From NCBI GenBank assembly GCA_949987695.1, contig OX465291.1:105068994-105132993 (forward strand): 64,000 nucleotides of DNA, read 5' to 3'. Position 1 is the stretch's first letter. The number at the start of each line of letters is the position of its first letter. Below are positions 22,240 to 32,945 of the stretch, piece after piece. The position numbers and the translations under genes are program-made. The notes below the pieces were generated by a model. That model did not search any database, was not told where the DNA came from, and saw nothing but the letters and a program-made list of their open reading frames with translations. The DNA comes from Merzomyia westermanni. Taxonomy: Eukaryota; Arthropoda; Insecta; Diptera; Tephritidae.

Positions 22240-23680
22240 GAGCGGTGTAGTAGGTAAACTGTCGTAAGGGTGTTGCGTACGAACATCAGCCATGCGTACT
22301 TTATCATCTGACCCCAGATAAACCTTTTGAATTCTGCCTAGACACCATTCGTTACCAGGTATCAATTCATTACCATTCGAGTAAATGGTAGATAATATGT
22401 GGATCTTTCTGCCGGAAGTGCTGCCATGATTTGGGTTATCTTTTTGTTACAATCGTGCACTATTCGCTTTACTTCAGATATGAGTCTCGGGATGAAGTAT
22501 TCCTTTTGGGCCATTCTAATTATTAGTTGGTGTCCTGCGTGGATAAGAAAGGTGTGAACAACTGGAGGTATAAATTTGCAAAATTGTGTTGATCTTGGTA
22601 AAATAATTGCATGTCTTTCGTTGTACGAAAGCGACGCATTTGCCAACCGACCGTCGGCTCTTAGAATGCCGTTTGTATCTGCGAATGGGTTTAACGGAAG
22701 GAGTGAGCTGCGTCTTGATATTGGTAGAGAATTGGAGACTTTTTTATATTCATCTGGATAGTAACTTTTTTGGGCTAGTACAATTAGATGATTTTTCATC
22801 AATTGTATTTCGTTTTGAGATAGTACAAGGGTGTCATGCGAAGGTTTTGAAGTGGACTGTATAGCACGAGATTTTGTTCGATGAAAGAAACTAAATATAT
22901 AGGCAATAACCCGTACTGCTCTTGACCATGACGAAAATCGATTAAGTATATCAGGTTCTTCTTCAATTGTATGAAGCGCTTCTTGTGTACGAATTTTAGG
23001 GGGAATAATTTTCGGATGGGATGATATTGGCCATTGCTCTGGATCTTTAAATATCCCTTTAGGACCATTCCACCAAAGTTAGTTATGTTTTAACTCTTGT
23101 GGGTTACAGCCGCGTGTGCCCAAATCTGCAGGATTTTGATTGGTAGTAATATGCCTCCATTTTAAATTTCCGACGTTATTTATGATTTGTGCGATACACT
23201 TTCCATGTACAAGGTTGTTCTTCTAGCCACGAAAGGACTATGGATGAGTCGCACCAAAGGTAGTTATACCTCATATTCTCTAAGCGGAAGCTTTGAGATA
23301 ACGTTCTTGATTGCTTTAGATAAAAGGACAACTTCGCAGAGCTCCGAGCGTGGAAGGTTTATAGTTTGCAACGGAGCAACTTTAGATTTGGCGAAAAGTA
23401 GGTTCGAAGTGGTATTATTACTCTGTGACTAGGTACGAATGTATACTGCTGCACAATATGCTTTTTGAGATGCATCACAGAACCCATGAATTTAAACTTT
23501 TCGACCGGGGCTGAACTCCGTCCACCTGGGTATTTGGATTTGTTCAATAGCTGGTAAATCTGTCACGAACTGATTCCATTTGTGCAATGAAAGTGGTTTG
23601 ACGAACTCGTCCTATTCCAAGCCTTCCATGCGCGATAATGGGAGCAAGCCACCCTGCCGGGCCAAAAAGTTTCATTCATT
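22240..23680 (-). pseudogene. BEL/Pao pol remnant (RNase H to integrase)
   Basis: Reading leftward from 23680: FGPAGWLAPIIAHGRLG (RT connection), then IHGFCDASQKAYCAAVY and APLQTINLPRSELCEVVLL (RNase H). 22802-22440 follows with the integrase H2C2-type domain (ERHAIILPRSTQFCKFI, HAGHQLIIRMAQKEYFIP). About 22365-22240 reads GNEWCLGRIQKVYLGSDDKV, the integrase C-terminal domain. The catalytic core between the last two is deleted. Several frameshifts occur. It is a different family from the BEL element at 7672-16889. Confidence 0.8.
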
Positions 23681-23936
23681 TATTCATTAATGTTGTTGGT
23701 TGTGCACAAGACTGAAGCCTTTTAAGCACATCTTATTTCATACATTATTACTTTGGAAAATTTGAATTGTTAAAGTTTAACCTAAAAAAGATAATCTAAT
23801 CGTATTAATAATTTCCGAAATTTTAACTTACTTAAATTTACATAGTTTACAAACTTTAAATGGAAAATAGTTGAGAAAATCGAAAAGAGATCGAAAAGAG
23901 TTGAGAAAATCGAAAAAAAAATACAAAGTTCAGAAA

Positions 23937-24990
23937 TTAATGTATCTGGAAATAGTTTAGAACCTCCAGTTTAAAACGTCTATCATTCTTAATAGTTTTT
24001 AGAGATGTTGGCAGAGTATTCCACATTTTTACTGCACTGACAAAAAACATTCTGGATGATGCAAAATATGTGTGTCTAGGTACAATAAGGTTACAGGTTC
24101 TTACTGACTGCGCAAAAGTTATTTTATTGTAAAGATATCCCGGATTTTTCCTATGGATCAATTTGTGCAAAAATAAAAGGTTACGATAGCTTAAGAAAAC
24201 AGTGAGACTACAGTTGAGTATCTTACAGCTATATTGGGAAATGTGATCGAACTTACGCTTCGAAAATACGTATCTTGCACAATTATTTAGTGCCATTTGC
24301 AGTTTTCGTTCACTCGTACTATCCAATTGGCCATAAACATGTGCAAAATGAGAAATAAGGGGAACAATAAGAATTTTTACCAAGCGCAGTTTTGTGTTTT
24401 GAGGCACAAAGTCCGCAGTACACCACAGCTTTCTGAGTAGAAAGTAAATCTTTCCCAGTGTATAGTTTATGTGATCCCTACACTCTAAACCTGAGTTTAT
24501 CTTATAACCAAGACTTGTGATAACATGATCAAATTTTATAGGCATGTCTTCTAGGGCTAATGATGGAAAGCACTGTCGCGAGCTAGCAACCAAATTAGGA
24601 GAGATGCATATAGCTTTGGTTTTCCCCGCATTCAGATTTAGGTTATTAACCTTTGCCCAAACTGATATGGAGTGGAGATCTTCGTTAACTCTGGCTACCA
24701 AGTCCTCAGAGAGACCAACAGGGTGTGATAAGTATATTTGTGCATCATCAGCATATAAATGAAAAGATACACTTTTACAACAATGAGCGATATCGTTAAT
24801 GAACAAACTAAATAAAATTGGACCTAATACAGATCCTTGTGGCACCGACACCGACGAAAGAATTTTACGTTTGGTTACGGAGTTTGAAGGTTTCAATGAA
24901 TAGAATATGAGAATGAATCCGTCAAGACATTCCACCGTATGCCCACGGTTTTCGTAGAACTTGAGGAATCGAATTTGAGAAACTCGGAAT
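23937..24990 (-). pseudogene. LINE RT fragment with intact YADD
   Basis: A 332-codon frame (24935-23937) runs from the palm motif SVSVPQGSVLGPILFSLFIN through FHLYADDAQIYLS (catalytic YADD) and the thumb. The C-terminal tail reads LIHRKNPGYLYNKITF and RMFFVSAVKMWNTLP. It is uninterrupted but lacks the fingers and endonuclease, so it is a 5'-truncated LINE copy of CR1/Jockey type. A related C-terminal tail lies at 41010-41400. Confidence 0.8.
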
Positions 24991-25101
24991 CTAATAAGTC
25001 GTCAGTTGTAATGCGACTTAGAAGATCTGCATGATTGGCTGTAATCTATTTTAGTGGAAACCCAGCCGTTAGTAAACACTGAATGAGTTGTGATTTCACC
25101 T

Positions 25102-25449
25102 CTAATGAGGACGAAATTTCGTGACCCCTGGGCAATATGTCATTGACATATGTTTTTGTGGTAAGAACGCATTTGGGTAATGTATATATTTTTTTTGTAC
25201 TACGTTGTTTGATGTTCTGAATGCTGTATTAATCCTATGTTTCTTGAAAAAGTTGGCCAATTTGTACGTCGTTTTTCCCCTGTATGTCATTGCTGTCTTT
25301 GTATTTTCTTCTACGTTGTCTCTTTTTTGTGGTTCTTGGTTTGACGTATAATGTATTATGGTGTCCGTGGCGGTTGGTTTCCTATAAATATCGTAGTTGA
25401 TATTATCTCTAACTTTGTCAATCCTTATCGTTAGGTCCAGATAGTTCAA
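25102..25449 (-). pseudogene. Penelope-like RT fragment
   Basis: The 115-codon frame starts NYLDLTIRIDKVRDNINYDI and continues IYRKPTATDTIIHYTSN, then FKKHRINTAFRTSNNVVQKK. The (F/Y)LDLTI ... YRKPT motif follows the catalytic box in Penelope-like and related RTs. The catalytic and GIY-YIG parts are absent. It is distinct in sequence from the Penelope pair at 47680-51700. Confidence 0.6.
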
Positions 25450-25657
25450 TACTCCATCCTACTCAATCACTTAGCTACCGAGCGTGTAAAAACAACCCTC
25501 ACTACTAGCCTCCATTTAGACACATCATAATACACTAACGCATATTAACATTACCTGCTCCAGCGCAATTACACACATATTAATATTACCTGCTACAACA
25601 TCCACAAACTATAAATATAAGGCAACGGGTGGACAAAGATCAGAACAAAACTAAACA

Positions 25658-25680
25658 CTGAAGATGGCGGAACGCCGAAA
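25658..25680 (+). ncRNA. Hammerhead-like core, Penelope-type tail
   Basis: CTGAAGA, one T, stem GGCG, loop GAA, stem CGCC, then GAAA. This is the compact core reported for hammerhead motifs of Penelope-like elements. It lies near the Penelope-like RT fragment but on the opposite strand, so it probably belongs to another copy. Stem I, stem III and the cleavage site were not determined. Confidence 0.45.
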
Positions 25681-25689
25681 CTGGCCTAT

Positions 25690-26380
25690 TACAAAACCAA
25701 ATTTGACAATATACATCATTTTGTAGATATCACGCCTGTAAAATCAAGTTTGTATGGGAGGTGCCACGCCCCTTTAATATTTCCTTTTTTATTAACTACA
25801 AACAAATCCCCAAAAGGAAGTATTCAATTTGGTTCAGTCGTTTTCAAGGTTTAGCGTGATGAGAAAACCACTATTCATATTGTGAATAGTTTATAGATTA
25901 AAAGTAAGTAAGGTGAAGTGTCCTAGATAAAGGAAATATAACTTTGTAGAAAAATATTTTAATAAAATTTAAACTGGAAGAAATGTTTAGCAGATTTTCG
26001 ATTATGTCTCAGTATCAGGTAATAACAATAGTTCAGCAAATATGGATGTCGTATCTAGGCTTATAGCAGTAGGTTAGGCGCCAGTTTCAGAGTATTAGTA
26101 TATCAAATAATATAACTGATCTAATACGGAGCATACAGACTAATACGGAGCATACAAACTATACATATAATGTTAATGTTTAACTTAGCCTTTGTTTTAT
26201 TTTTTCTTGTTTATTTTTACTTCTGTAATTAAAATTCATTCATAACTTTGTAATTGTAATTTTTTTTAAATTAAGTCCCTCCCTGAGTTTAAAGAAAAAA
26301 GTAACAGCTGTCGCGAAGCCGCTAACAATTCAATGACGTAAATGACATATTAACAAACCATGGCGAAGTCCTAAATTAAG
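25690..26380. other. Non-coding stretch with small duplication
   Basis: AT-rich. Two copies of TAATACGGAGCATACA(G/A)ACT lie head to tail at about 26125-26165. 25740-25790 resembles common dipteran repeats. No gene was seen. Confidence 0.4.
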
Positions 26381-26389
26381 TATACAATT

Positions 26390-27107
26390 TTGAGTCGCTT
26401 GGACTTTGCTGATGTGGATAAAAGACCCTGCCACATAATGGAGCAGAAAATGAGTATTTTAAGACAGGGTATCAGGACTTTGAAAGATTTTTATCAGGTA
26501 AATAAAAAACTTACATTGCTAATAAATAAAACCATTATGAAGCATGGCACAAATTTTGCCATCACAAAGGAATTAAAAATTAAAAATAGGGATACAGGCC
26601 TACGAACATTTATAACCGGTCTAACCAGCCATTAGATAAAATTTTGTTTACGTTTACTCCAAGAAATTTTCAAATTTTCTTGCGTTCGAAGCAAATGCGA
26701 GCACAATTTGCTTTGCATTTCTCAAAAACCAATCAAACCATAATCCTAAGAGATTTACCACAGGGAAATCGAAGAGATTCAAATTTCATAAATAATCTGA
26801 TATCCACAAAGCAATACTCCGACATATGAAACGTATCAAAATCGTCCGGAACCAATGGACGTAGATCAATGACTTCAAGTAGTAAACAGACCTAATCCTG
26901 TGTTATCAAATCAACCACAGATAAGGTGTAATAGAGGTAATTGAAAGGTCAATCATCAATCAAATAATGTACAGAAGAGGGCAAACGAGAGTAGAAAAAT
27001 TAGCACCAAGCCTCAACAGAAGATACATCGAATAAAAAATATTAGTGAAAACCAATTTTTAGATTCCGATTTGCCCTATTATGTTAAATCGGATAGGAAA
27101 ACAAATA
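26390..27107 (+). pseudogene. Ty3/gypsy gag remnant
   Basis: 26390-26635 reads MEQKMSILRQGIRTLKDFYQ and TGLRTFITGLTSH, similar to the gag capsid region of gypsy elements (ROGxxSVxxFYxR ... FIxGL type). 26644-26829 continues it. About 27040-27105 gives NFLDSDLPYYVKSDRKTNIY, resembling the gag-protease junction of the same group. Stops and shifts are frequent. The hAT-like foldback at 27116 interrupts the element. Confidence 0.55.
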
Positions 27108-27115
27108 TTTACATC

Positions 27116-27791
27116 CAGGGTTGGGTCACTTTGAATAAAAAATTATTCAAATAAAAAATAGAATTTTATTTATTATTAAAAAAAATATGAGTGATGAGTA
27201 AAATTGTATTGGTTATTCGAACAAATTTTAATAAGAAATTAAATTTTGATTTTTATTCAAGCTGAAAATAAAAATAAGCACATCGATATACAGCAAAATT
27301 CACTGAGTTGATTTGATTTAAGTTCGGGATCATTGCTGGACACATCACAATGGCAGCCGCAGTGGTGTGGAGCTAGTGTTGCTGGCTTTACACACCGAAG
27401 GTCCAAGGGTCCCTGAGACAGGTACCATCAAAAGTGGTTTGAAAAAGTTTTTTTAAAAGTGGGTCGCTCCTCGGCAGTGGCTTGGCAAACCCTCGGTCTT
27501 GATGTCCTCGGGGAAATATATCGCGCAAATTATTTTTATTGTTATCAACCAAAAAAACCATAAATACAAATAATATCTACATGCACATATGAGTATAATT
27601 TTTATGTATCTCGATGTGCTTATTTGTTATTTTCGAAAGCTGGGATGCAAATTGAATTTTATTCTTTATTTAACATTTTTTGAATAACCAATATTTTCAC
27701 TCATCACTCATGTTTTTTCAATAGTAAATAAAATATTATTTGTTATTTTTTCGTCACTCGTCACTCAAATTTTTTAAAACGCCCATTCCTG
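27116..27791. mobile_element. hAT-like foldback element containing a SINE
   Basis: Ends are CAGGGTTGGG and, inverted, CAGGAATGGG. The inverted arms run for about 180 bases (blocks ATGAGTGATGAGT and AATAAGCACATCGA occur on both sides in opposite orientation). Flanks TTTACATC (27108-27115) and TTTACAGC (27792-27799) match 7 of 8, consistent with an 8-bp TSD. There is no transposase, so it is non-autonomous. A SINE copy sits between the arms. Confidence 0.65.
27352..27530 (+). repeat. tRNA-derived SINE, internally deleted copy
   Basis: Matches the SINE at 61641-61999 from its first bases (GGCAGCCGCAGTGGTGTGGA versus GGCGGCCGCCGTGGTGTGAA) through CACACCGAAGGTCCA and CTCGGCAGTGGCTTGGCAAA. It then jumps to the terminal TATATCGCGC block. 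The B box is damaged (GGGTCCCTGA). Confidence 0.75.
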
Positions 27792-27799
27792 TTTACAGC

Positions 27800-28955
27800 C
27801 TTATTTATGAAAAAATCTATAACACATCATAAACATTTAATAGTAATAACCTATTTTAATTTAGAAAGCTGTTACAATGGACCTTATTTATAAACGCTTT
27901 ATATCGATTTTATATCTATCACTTCCTTATGAGGTTTTGACAAATGCCAATTTGGAATTTTCCAATTAGAAAAAAAATAGAAATTTTTGGAGTTGGAATT
28001 AGAATTTTACGAAATATTTGTAATTTTTGATGTTGTAGTAGCGATGCTTCGCCCTGCCCACAGTGAAACAGTGAGCCAGCCGCTGACAACATGCTTATTT
28101 AATACTACATTTACACTGAATGAAATGCGTGATTTTCATAGAAAAGATCACGCATTCAACCAAATCAAATTCGATGAGTTCATAAAAGTTTAATTGAACC
28201 CGTCAAACTTGTTTGATTGATACTTCATAACAAGGGAAAGAACGCCAAAGCCAATATAAACACATTTGAATTACTGGTCTAAAATCACGCATTTTAGATC
28301 AGTATAAATGGGTTATAACAATATGTCTGTGAAATGATTTGTATGTGTTAGTAGTTTGTGTTCATTAACCATTTTAAAATACGTGTGGCAAAAGTACACT
28401 AACACTCCAGTTAACCTTTCAGTCTCGGTGTGTATGCTTTTTATCGTGTGATAGTCGTTTCGTTCATAAACGTGAAGAATATATCCCAATCACTGCGGGT
28501 ATTTCTTCAGTAACTTTATTAGATCTACTCTGAGCATGTTGCATTTACAGCAAAATAAAATTTATTAAGGTTAACTTGTTAGTCCTTTTGCTCTAATAAC
28601 ACGAATGCAGAAACTTTTCAGAAGAAACGACATTTGATGATATTTTTCATCTCACACATTTAAATGAATTGTCACATAAGCCTGTTTACATTACATTCAC
28701 CTTTACTTGACTCAATGTTTCGCTGTGGCCCTGCCTAGTCGTCACTCTCCTAACCCAGCATTGTGATCACTATCTCCTAAGGGAAGTCCCTGGCAATTTC
28801 AGTAGTTTTGGAAGAGAGTGAAGTAGGTGCTAGAAGAGTCTGATCCGTCCATCAGGTAAACAGATAGTTTGTGTCATTTCGGGATACACCACATGCTGAG
28901 TAAACAATAGCCATATCAGTGGCTATTGTCTCTCTCTAGTGTTAATAGAGATGAA
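27800..28955. other. Non-coding stretch with a small palindrome
   Basis: 28122-28154 holds an inverted repeat with arms AATGCGTGAT and ATCACGCATT. The same ATCACGCATT word recurs at about 28285. No gene was recognised. 28720-28955 is less AT-rich but has no coding signal. Confidence 0.4.
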
Positions 28956-28962
28956 TCCTTAA

Positions 28963-29651
28963 GGGGGTCCTCTACTTTCGCGGTTTCAAAAAATCGATTT
29001 TTTTTAATTTAATTTTAATCTATATGTACAAAAGAATACGCCACAGAGAGGATGTCTTTGAAATATGAAAAGTCTTACTCGGCAGCTGAAAAAACCCTAC
29101 TTTCCGGAAAACGTGTTTAAAGATAAGTTACGGTGATTGCAATACACGGAGACGGGTACATTACAGAGCCCAAGGCATGTGAAAAGTATTGTTTCGAAAT
29201 TTTTTATATGGAATTAATCAGTGAAAATGCCGCTATGTTTTCCCGAGTACAATTAGCGAAATTTTATTTTGTTCTATTTTTAGAGTCTCTAATATGTCAA
29301 AAAATAACGTCAAAATAAAAATGTTAACAAATTGGTGCATACATTTTACAATTTACAAAATAAATGGATTCTGTTTCGGGAAAACATAGCCAACGTAACT
29401 GTGATTATAAAGAATATTTAATTTTTGATTACAGATTAACCAACTGGCCAGAATTTCAGTCGAGGGGGACCGATACAGTTTCAATTTAGTTAATGAAGTT
29501 TCAAGGTCAACAATATATTTTTTTGGTATTCGATACAAGAATTTTTAAGCCAAAACAAAAAATAAAAATGTTTAAATCCATTCAGTAGATCCTTCGGAAT
29601 TTATTTCCAAAAAAGCCGCTCGATTTCATGCCTCCAGAGTAGAGGACCCCC
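28963..29651. mobile_element. piggyBac-type MITE
   Basis: A 689-bp element with perfect 14-bp terminal inverted repeats, GGGGGTCCTCTACT at 28963 and its inverse ending at 29651. It is flanked by TTAA on both sides (28959-28962, 29652-29655). TTAA duplication is diagnostic of piggyBac-family transposition. The interior has no transposase, so it is non-autonomous. Confidence 0.85.
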
Positions 29652-29689
29652 TTAATTTTAGATGAGGGATCCCTAATTGAAGCAAGAGC

Positions 29690-29885
29690 TTGTTAGAATA
29701 CCCCGTTTTGTTATAGCGGTGGTTGAAAGCATCTTTTACTCAAGGCTGACTTGGATGCATAGATGGCATCCTGGACTTGTCCTTAGCATGTTTTTTCCAG
29801 TTGAGTTTACTGTACAGCAGAACGCCGAGATACTTGAAAATTTCCGTTATGGAGGCATTCACCTTCGGGTTCGCTTCTAAACTCA
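29690..29885 (-). pseudogene. LOA-like LINE fragment
   Basis: The minus strand reads NASITEIFKYLGVLLYSKLNWKKH. It matches at base level the region 35235-35370 of the LOA-like LINE (shared words CTGGACTTGTCCTTAGCATG/TGGATTTGTCCTCAACATG and GAGTTTACT). This is the RT thumb region only. Confidence 0.6.
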
Positions 29886-29889
29886 ACAA

Positions 29890-30635
29890 ACGATTTTCGA
29901 CCACTCAACGCGGTCCAACGCTCCAGACAGGGGTGAATCAAAATAACAGGCCAAGCTTAACGAATACATTTCATTTGGTAGCACCGGCTTTTGTAGGAAT
30001 GATTGTTTTATATTTTGTCAATAAAATGGAATTGCGTTTGACCAGCAGAACCATTAGAGCGGATATGATAGGTTACCAGTGACAGCCTGAGGACTTTTGG
30101 CAAGAATCAGTGTGACTGCATGGTAAATAGCTGGAGAATAAGATAGCGCACCTCTTGGGCTTTCACGAAACTCAGTCGCCAAAGGTGATAACCACACTCA
30201 GCCATTGTGTTGGTTGGCTTTCCTTAAAGTCAGATAGCTCCCCATTCGTGTACCACTTTGAAGTTACTTTTATTCGAAGAAATTGTCTTATTACGAGCTT
30301 ACAAGAGTAACGCTTATTATAAATATGTTTCCATTTTAACTGCTTTTTAACAGTATTTTAAGTTTATAAAGCGTTTATGAATAATGTTTTTGCTTACTTG
30401 ATTGATAAACTATTTATAAGCCTTGGTCATTTTTTAGAATATTAATAGATGCGAGCGGGAATATATATAAAAAAATATTTTAGCAAATAGGAAGAGGGTA
30501 AGAACAATTCGTGGGTAGACCATAGTACAATATTTCCATAATACCAATTTATTTGGAGTTCAGGAAGGATTTTATGAAATTGAAAATTTATCTCTTATTT
30601 GGAGTATTGATTTATGGTGATTGTGTACAGAAAAT
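29890..30635. other. Non-coding stretch, nothing recognised
   Basis: No reading frame with recognisable homology. 29930-30240 is less AT-rich and may be further LINE remnant, but I cannot support that. Confidence 0.35.
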
Positions 30636-30639
30636 AAAA

Positions 30640-30860
30640 ATGTATCTATATACAAAAGATTCTTGGAAGATATTTATTAAAATTCAATCTATAAAATTGA
30701 AGAATTCAAATTGAATAATCAAAAAATTTTAATTTTTTAAACATATCAAGTACCCAAATTGAAATATTAAATTCACAAAATTGATCTTAGTAATACAAAG
30801 TACAGATCTTATAAATATTAAGTATCAACAATTATTTTAAAATTAGAATAAAAAACCCTA
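30640..30860 (+). repeat. Dispersed repeat, also at 46545-46760
   Basis: Shares CAAAAGATTCTTGGAA, AATAATCAAAAAATT, ACATATCAA and GTACAGATCTTATAAAT in the same order and orientation with 46545-46760. It could be an LTR or terminal region of one family. No coding content. Confidence 0.65.
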
Positions 30861-31160
30861 CAATACCCCCCTTCAAGAAAATTCACATTAAATAAATTAA
30901 GTAACTCTCTTTTTATGTGTATTATTAGTGTTATTTGCGTTTGTAGTTATAATTGTTCCTGATTTTCGTCTGTCAATTGGATTGGTTTTAATAGTATTTT
31001 TTTTATCTTTTTCCACAGTTTTGGAGGGTCCTTCATGTGGTTGTTGTAATGAATGTTTATCTATAACCCGAAAAAATGCAATTTTTTTTTCTTTTTTGTT
31101 TGCATATACGCACATAAACTGCTTATACATACATTCTCAAAAAACATTTGCATTTTTGTG

Positions 31161-31173
31161 GGAGAATTAAGAT
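31161..31173 (+). repeat. 13-bp target-site duplication, left
   Basis: GGAGAATTAAGAT, repeated exactly at 31871-31883. Together they flank the 5'-end LINE derivative. Confidence 0.9.
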
Positions 31174-31870
31174 TTTGAAGTGTGTAAGAGGGGAGAGGGG
31201 GGGCATGCTAGGCGTAAGGGACGGATTCGTTTGCGTAGGTGGAGGTAGGCTAAGGCCTAAACTATGTCGCAGTCTGGAGTTGACAGCGCCATGGAAGATG
31301 TTGTGGGAGGGGATAGGAGTATTGAGCGGCCGTGTGAGATGGAGACGCTGGTGTGCGTGAGCGACAGTCGGGAGCGGGTGAGGCGGGAATGGCAGTAGTG
31401 CTGCCAGTCGTGTAGACTGAGCCACTATTGTGGCTATTGGAAGTAGGAAGAAGCGGTAAGCGAGTGCCAGAGCGACGACTACCGCGGGACGCCCTTGGGC
31501 GTGTACAGCATGGTGCCTTGGAAGTACTAAATAAAGTACGGGGTCTGTGGATGGCAGGGTTGAGCCCTGAGCATCCAGATTTGTGTAGCCATCTCTTATA
31601 CTTGGCGCATTGTACCGAATGCGACCGTTTAATAAAAATTTTCTTCCAGCAAACGCAGCAGATCCAATCTCTTGTTTCAGGGTTGGGTTAGACCCCAGCC
31701 CGTAACAAGAGGCAATGGAGCAACCCAGCTGCCAGGGTTTGCTCCGAGGATGACAATTTAAGGGTGGGACGGGACAAATTGGACAGGGCTACACTGAAAT
31801 AACAGCCCTTGGCCGGGTAAAAAAAATACCGGGTCATTCCGGTACGATAGAACCGGCTGTTGTGGGAATG
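31174..31870 (-). mobile_element. LINE 5'-end derivative with perfect TSD
   Basis: On the minus strand this equals the first roughly 700 bases of the LINE at 7840: 5' UTR, 2A-like region (here interrupted by a stop, V*PNP), Cys-rich domain and Pro-rich linker. It ends just after CACTTCAAAAT, where the endonuclease would begin. There is no 3' UTR or AAC tail, yet a perfect 13-bp TSD flanks it. This is opposite to the usual 5' truncation of LINEs. Confidence 0.85.
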
Positions 31871-32019
31871 GGAGAATTAAGATCATTCAATTTACCATTT
31901 GTATGCGTACAGTTGAGTGTTTACTAAGTTATGTTTAACAAATTGTATGAGAGAAAAAAAATGTATATAATAATATAAGTATAGTAATATCACTACAAAA
32001 TAAAAATATTTATTTTATC

Positions 32020-32197
32020 ATAAGTATTCATGAAACGAGCTCAAGGCCAAGAATAAGAATTTTTCACTTTTTGAATTTTTATGAAAATTATTATTGTTTT
32101 TACTTATTAATAATCATTTTTAATTAATTATTAAACGTTTTTTGATTGAATAGAGTAGGAAAAATGTTTAGAGACAACTGCCATAGCTTTTCTTATA
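32020..32197 (+). repeat. Repeat family X, copy 2
   Basis: Runs from TATTCATGAAACGAGCTCAAGGCCAAGAAT to GCCATAGCTTTTCTTATA, where a rosa-like MITE is inserted. It keeps the uninterrupted AATTAATTATTAAACG junction, giving the pre-insertion sequence for the transposon at 53185-58638. Confidence 0.7.
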
Positions 32198-32566
32198 CAA
32201 GGTGGCGCAAAAGTAAGCTTCCGATGTTCAGCATATCGGTTGTGGCACGTGCAGTGTGTGCTGTTGCACCGTCTTGTTGGAACCACATGTTTTCCAATCC
32301 CAATTCATCAAGTTGCGGCAAAAAGAACTCGTTGATCATTGCTCTGTAGCGCTCACCATTCGCAGTAACCGTTTGGCCCCGACCGATTATTGGTCAAATA
32401 AATAGTCAGCAATATTCCGCGTTCTGGAGCAGTGTAGCGTAACATTGTTTATTACGTTTATTTCACATGTGTTTACTACACAAATGTCAAAACAGAACTG
32501 ACTTTAGGGGCCAATCGCAAAATTTATGGCATTTTGTGATAGGAGGATTACTTTTGCGCCACCCTG
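32198..32566 (-). mobile_element. Rosa-like mariner MITE
   Basis: 369 bp with TIRs CAAGGTGGCGCAAAAGTAAG and CAGGGTGGCGCAAAAGTAAT, flanked by TA. The minus strand keeps a piece of transposase (WFQQDGATAHTARATTDML). It is an internally deleted relative of a DD41D transposon and is inserted in repeat X. Confidence 0.85.
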
Positions 32567-32599
32567 TATAATAGAATGTGTTCTATGTATCAAAATGTC

Positions 32600-32640
32600 A
32601 AAACAACGCCCACCGGGTTTGCTAGTATATTATAAAATGG
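32600..32640. other. Possible Helitron-type terminus
   Basis: CCCACCGGGTTTGCTAGTAT combines a short CCGGG palindrome with CTAGT. It resembles the inverted sequence at 41849-41880 (GCCCAGCTAGTA read on the minus strand). This is suggestive only. Confidence 0.3.
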
Positions 32641-32945
32641 CGAAAGCAAACAACGAATTTCAGGATTCTCTTGTAAAATTGAGATATTAGTTTGCGTTCA
32701 AATAGACAGACGGACAGACAGACAGACGGACGGAGAAACAGACATAGCTAAATCGACTCCGCTCATCGTGCTGATCATTTAAGGGAACTTGTCTCTTCTT
32801 GTTCTCATACTTACATAACATAAAGCTCCCATACAATCGATTGTTCCGATAAATGGGGTTGGGGCTATGTATCTTTAAATTATCAGTTTTGCAGAGTTTT
32901 TACTAATTGTGAGTAAGGATCGGACACTTAAAACCGTCATGCGTA
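32640..32945. repeat. Dipteran dispersed repeat with (GACA)n
   Basis: Contains CAGACGGACAGACAGACAGA, then CATACAATCGATTGTTCCGA, TAAATGGGGTTGGGG and GTAAGGATCGGACACTTAAA. The last blocks recur in the same orientation at 40670-40955. No coding content. Confidence 0.65.

Noticed and set aside
29133..29318. Small gene inside the piggyBac-type MITE
   Set aside because: 61 codons without homology or supporting signals, in a non-autonomous element.
30897..31170. Ser/Lys/Asn-rich frames on both strands near 31 kb
   Set aside because: Low-complexity sequence with no family motif; I cannot support a gene.
32146..32349. Plus-strand 67-codon frame also seen at 4136-4369
   Set aside because: Antisense of the mariner transposase remnant; the real homology (WFQQDGATAHTA) is on the minus strand.
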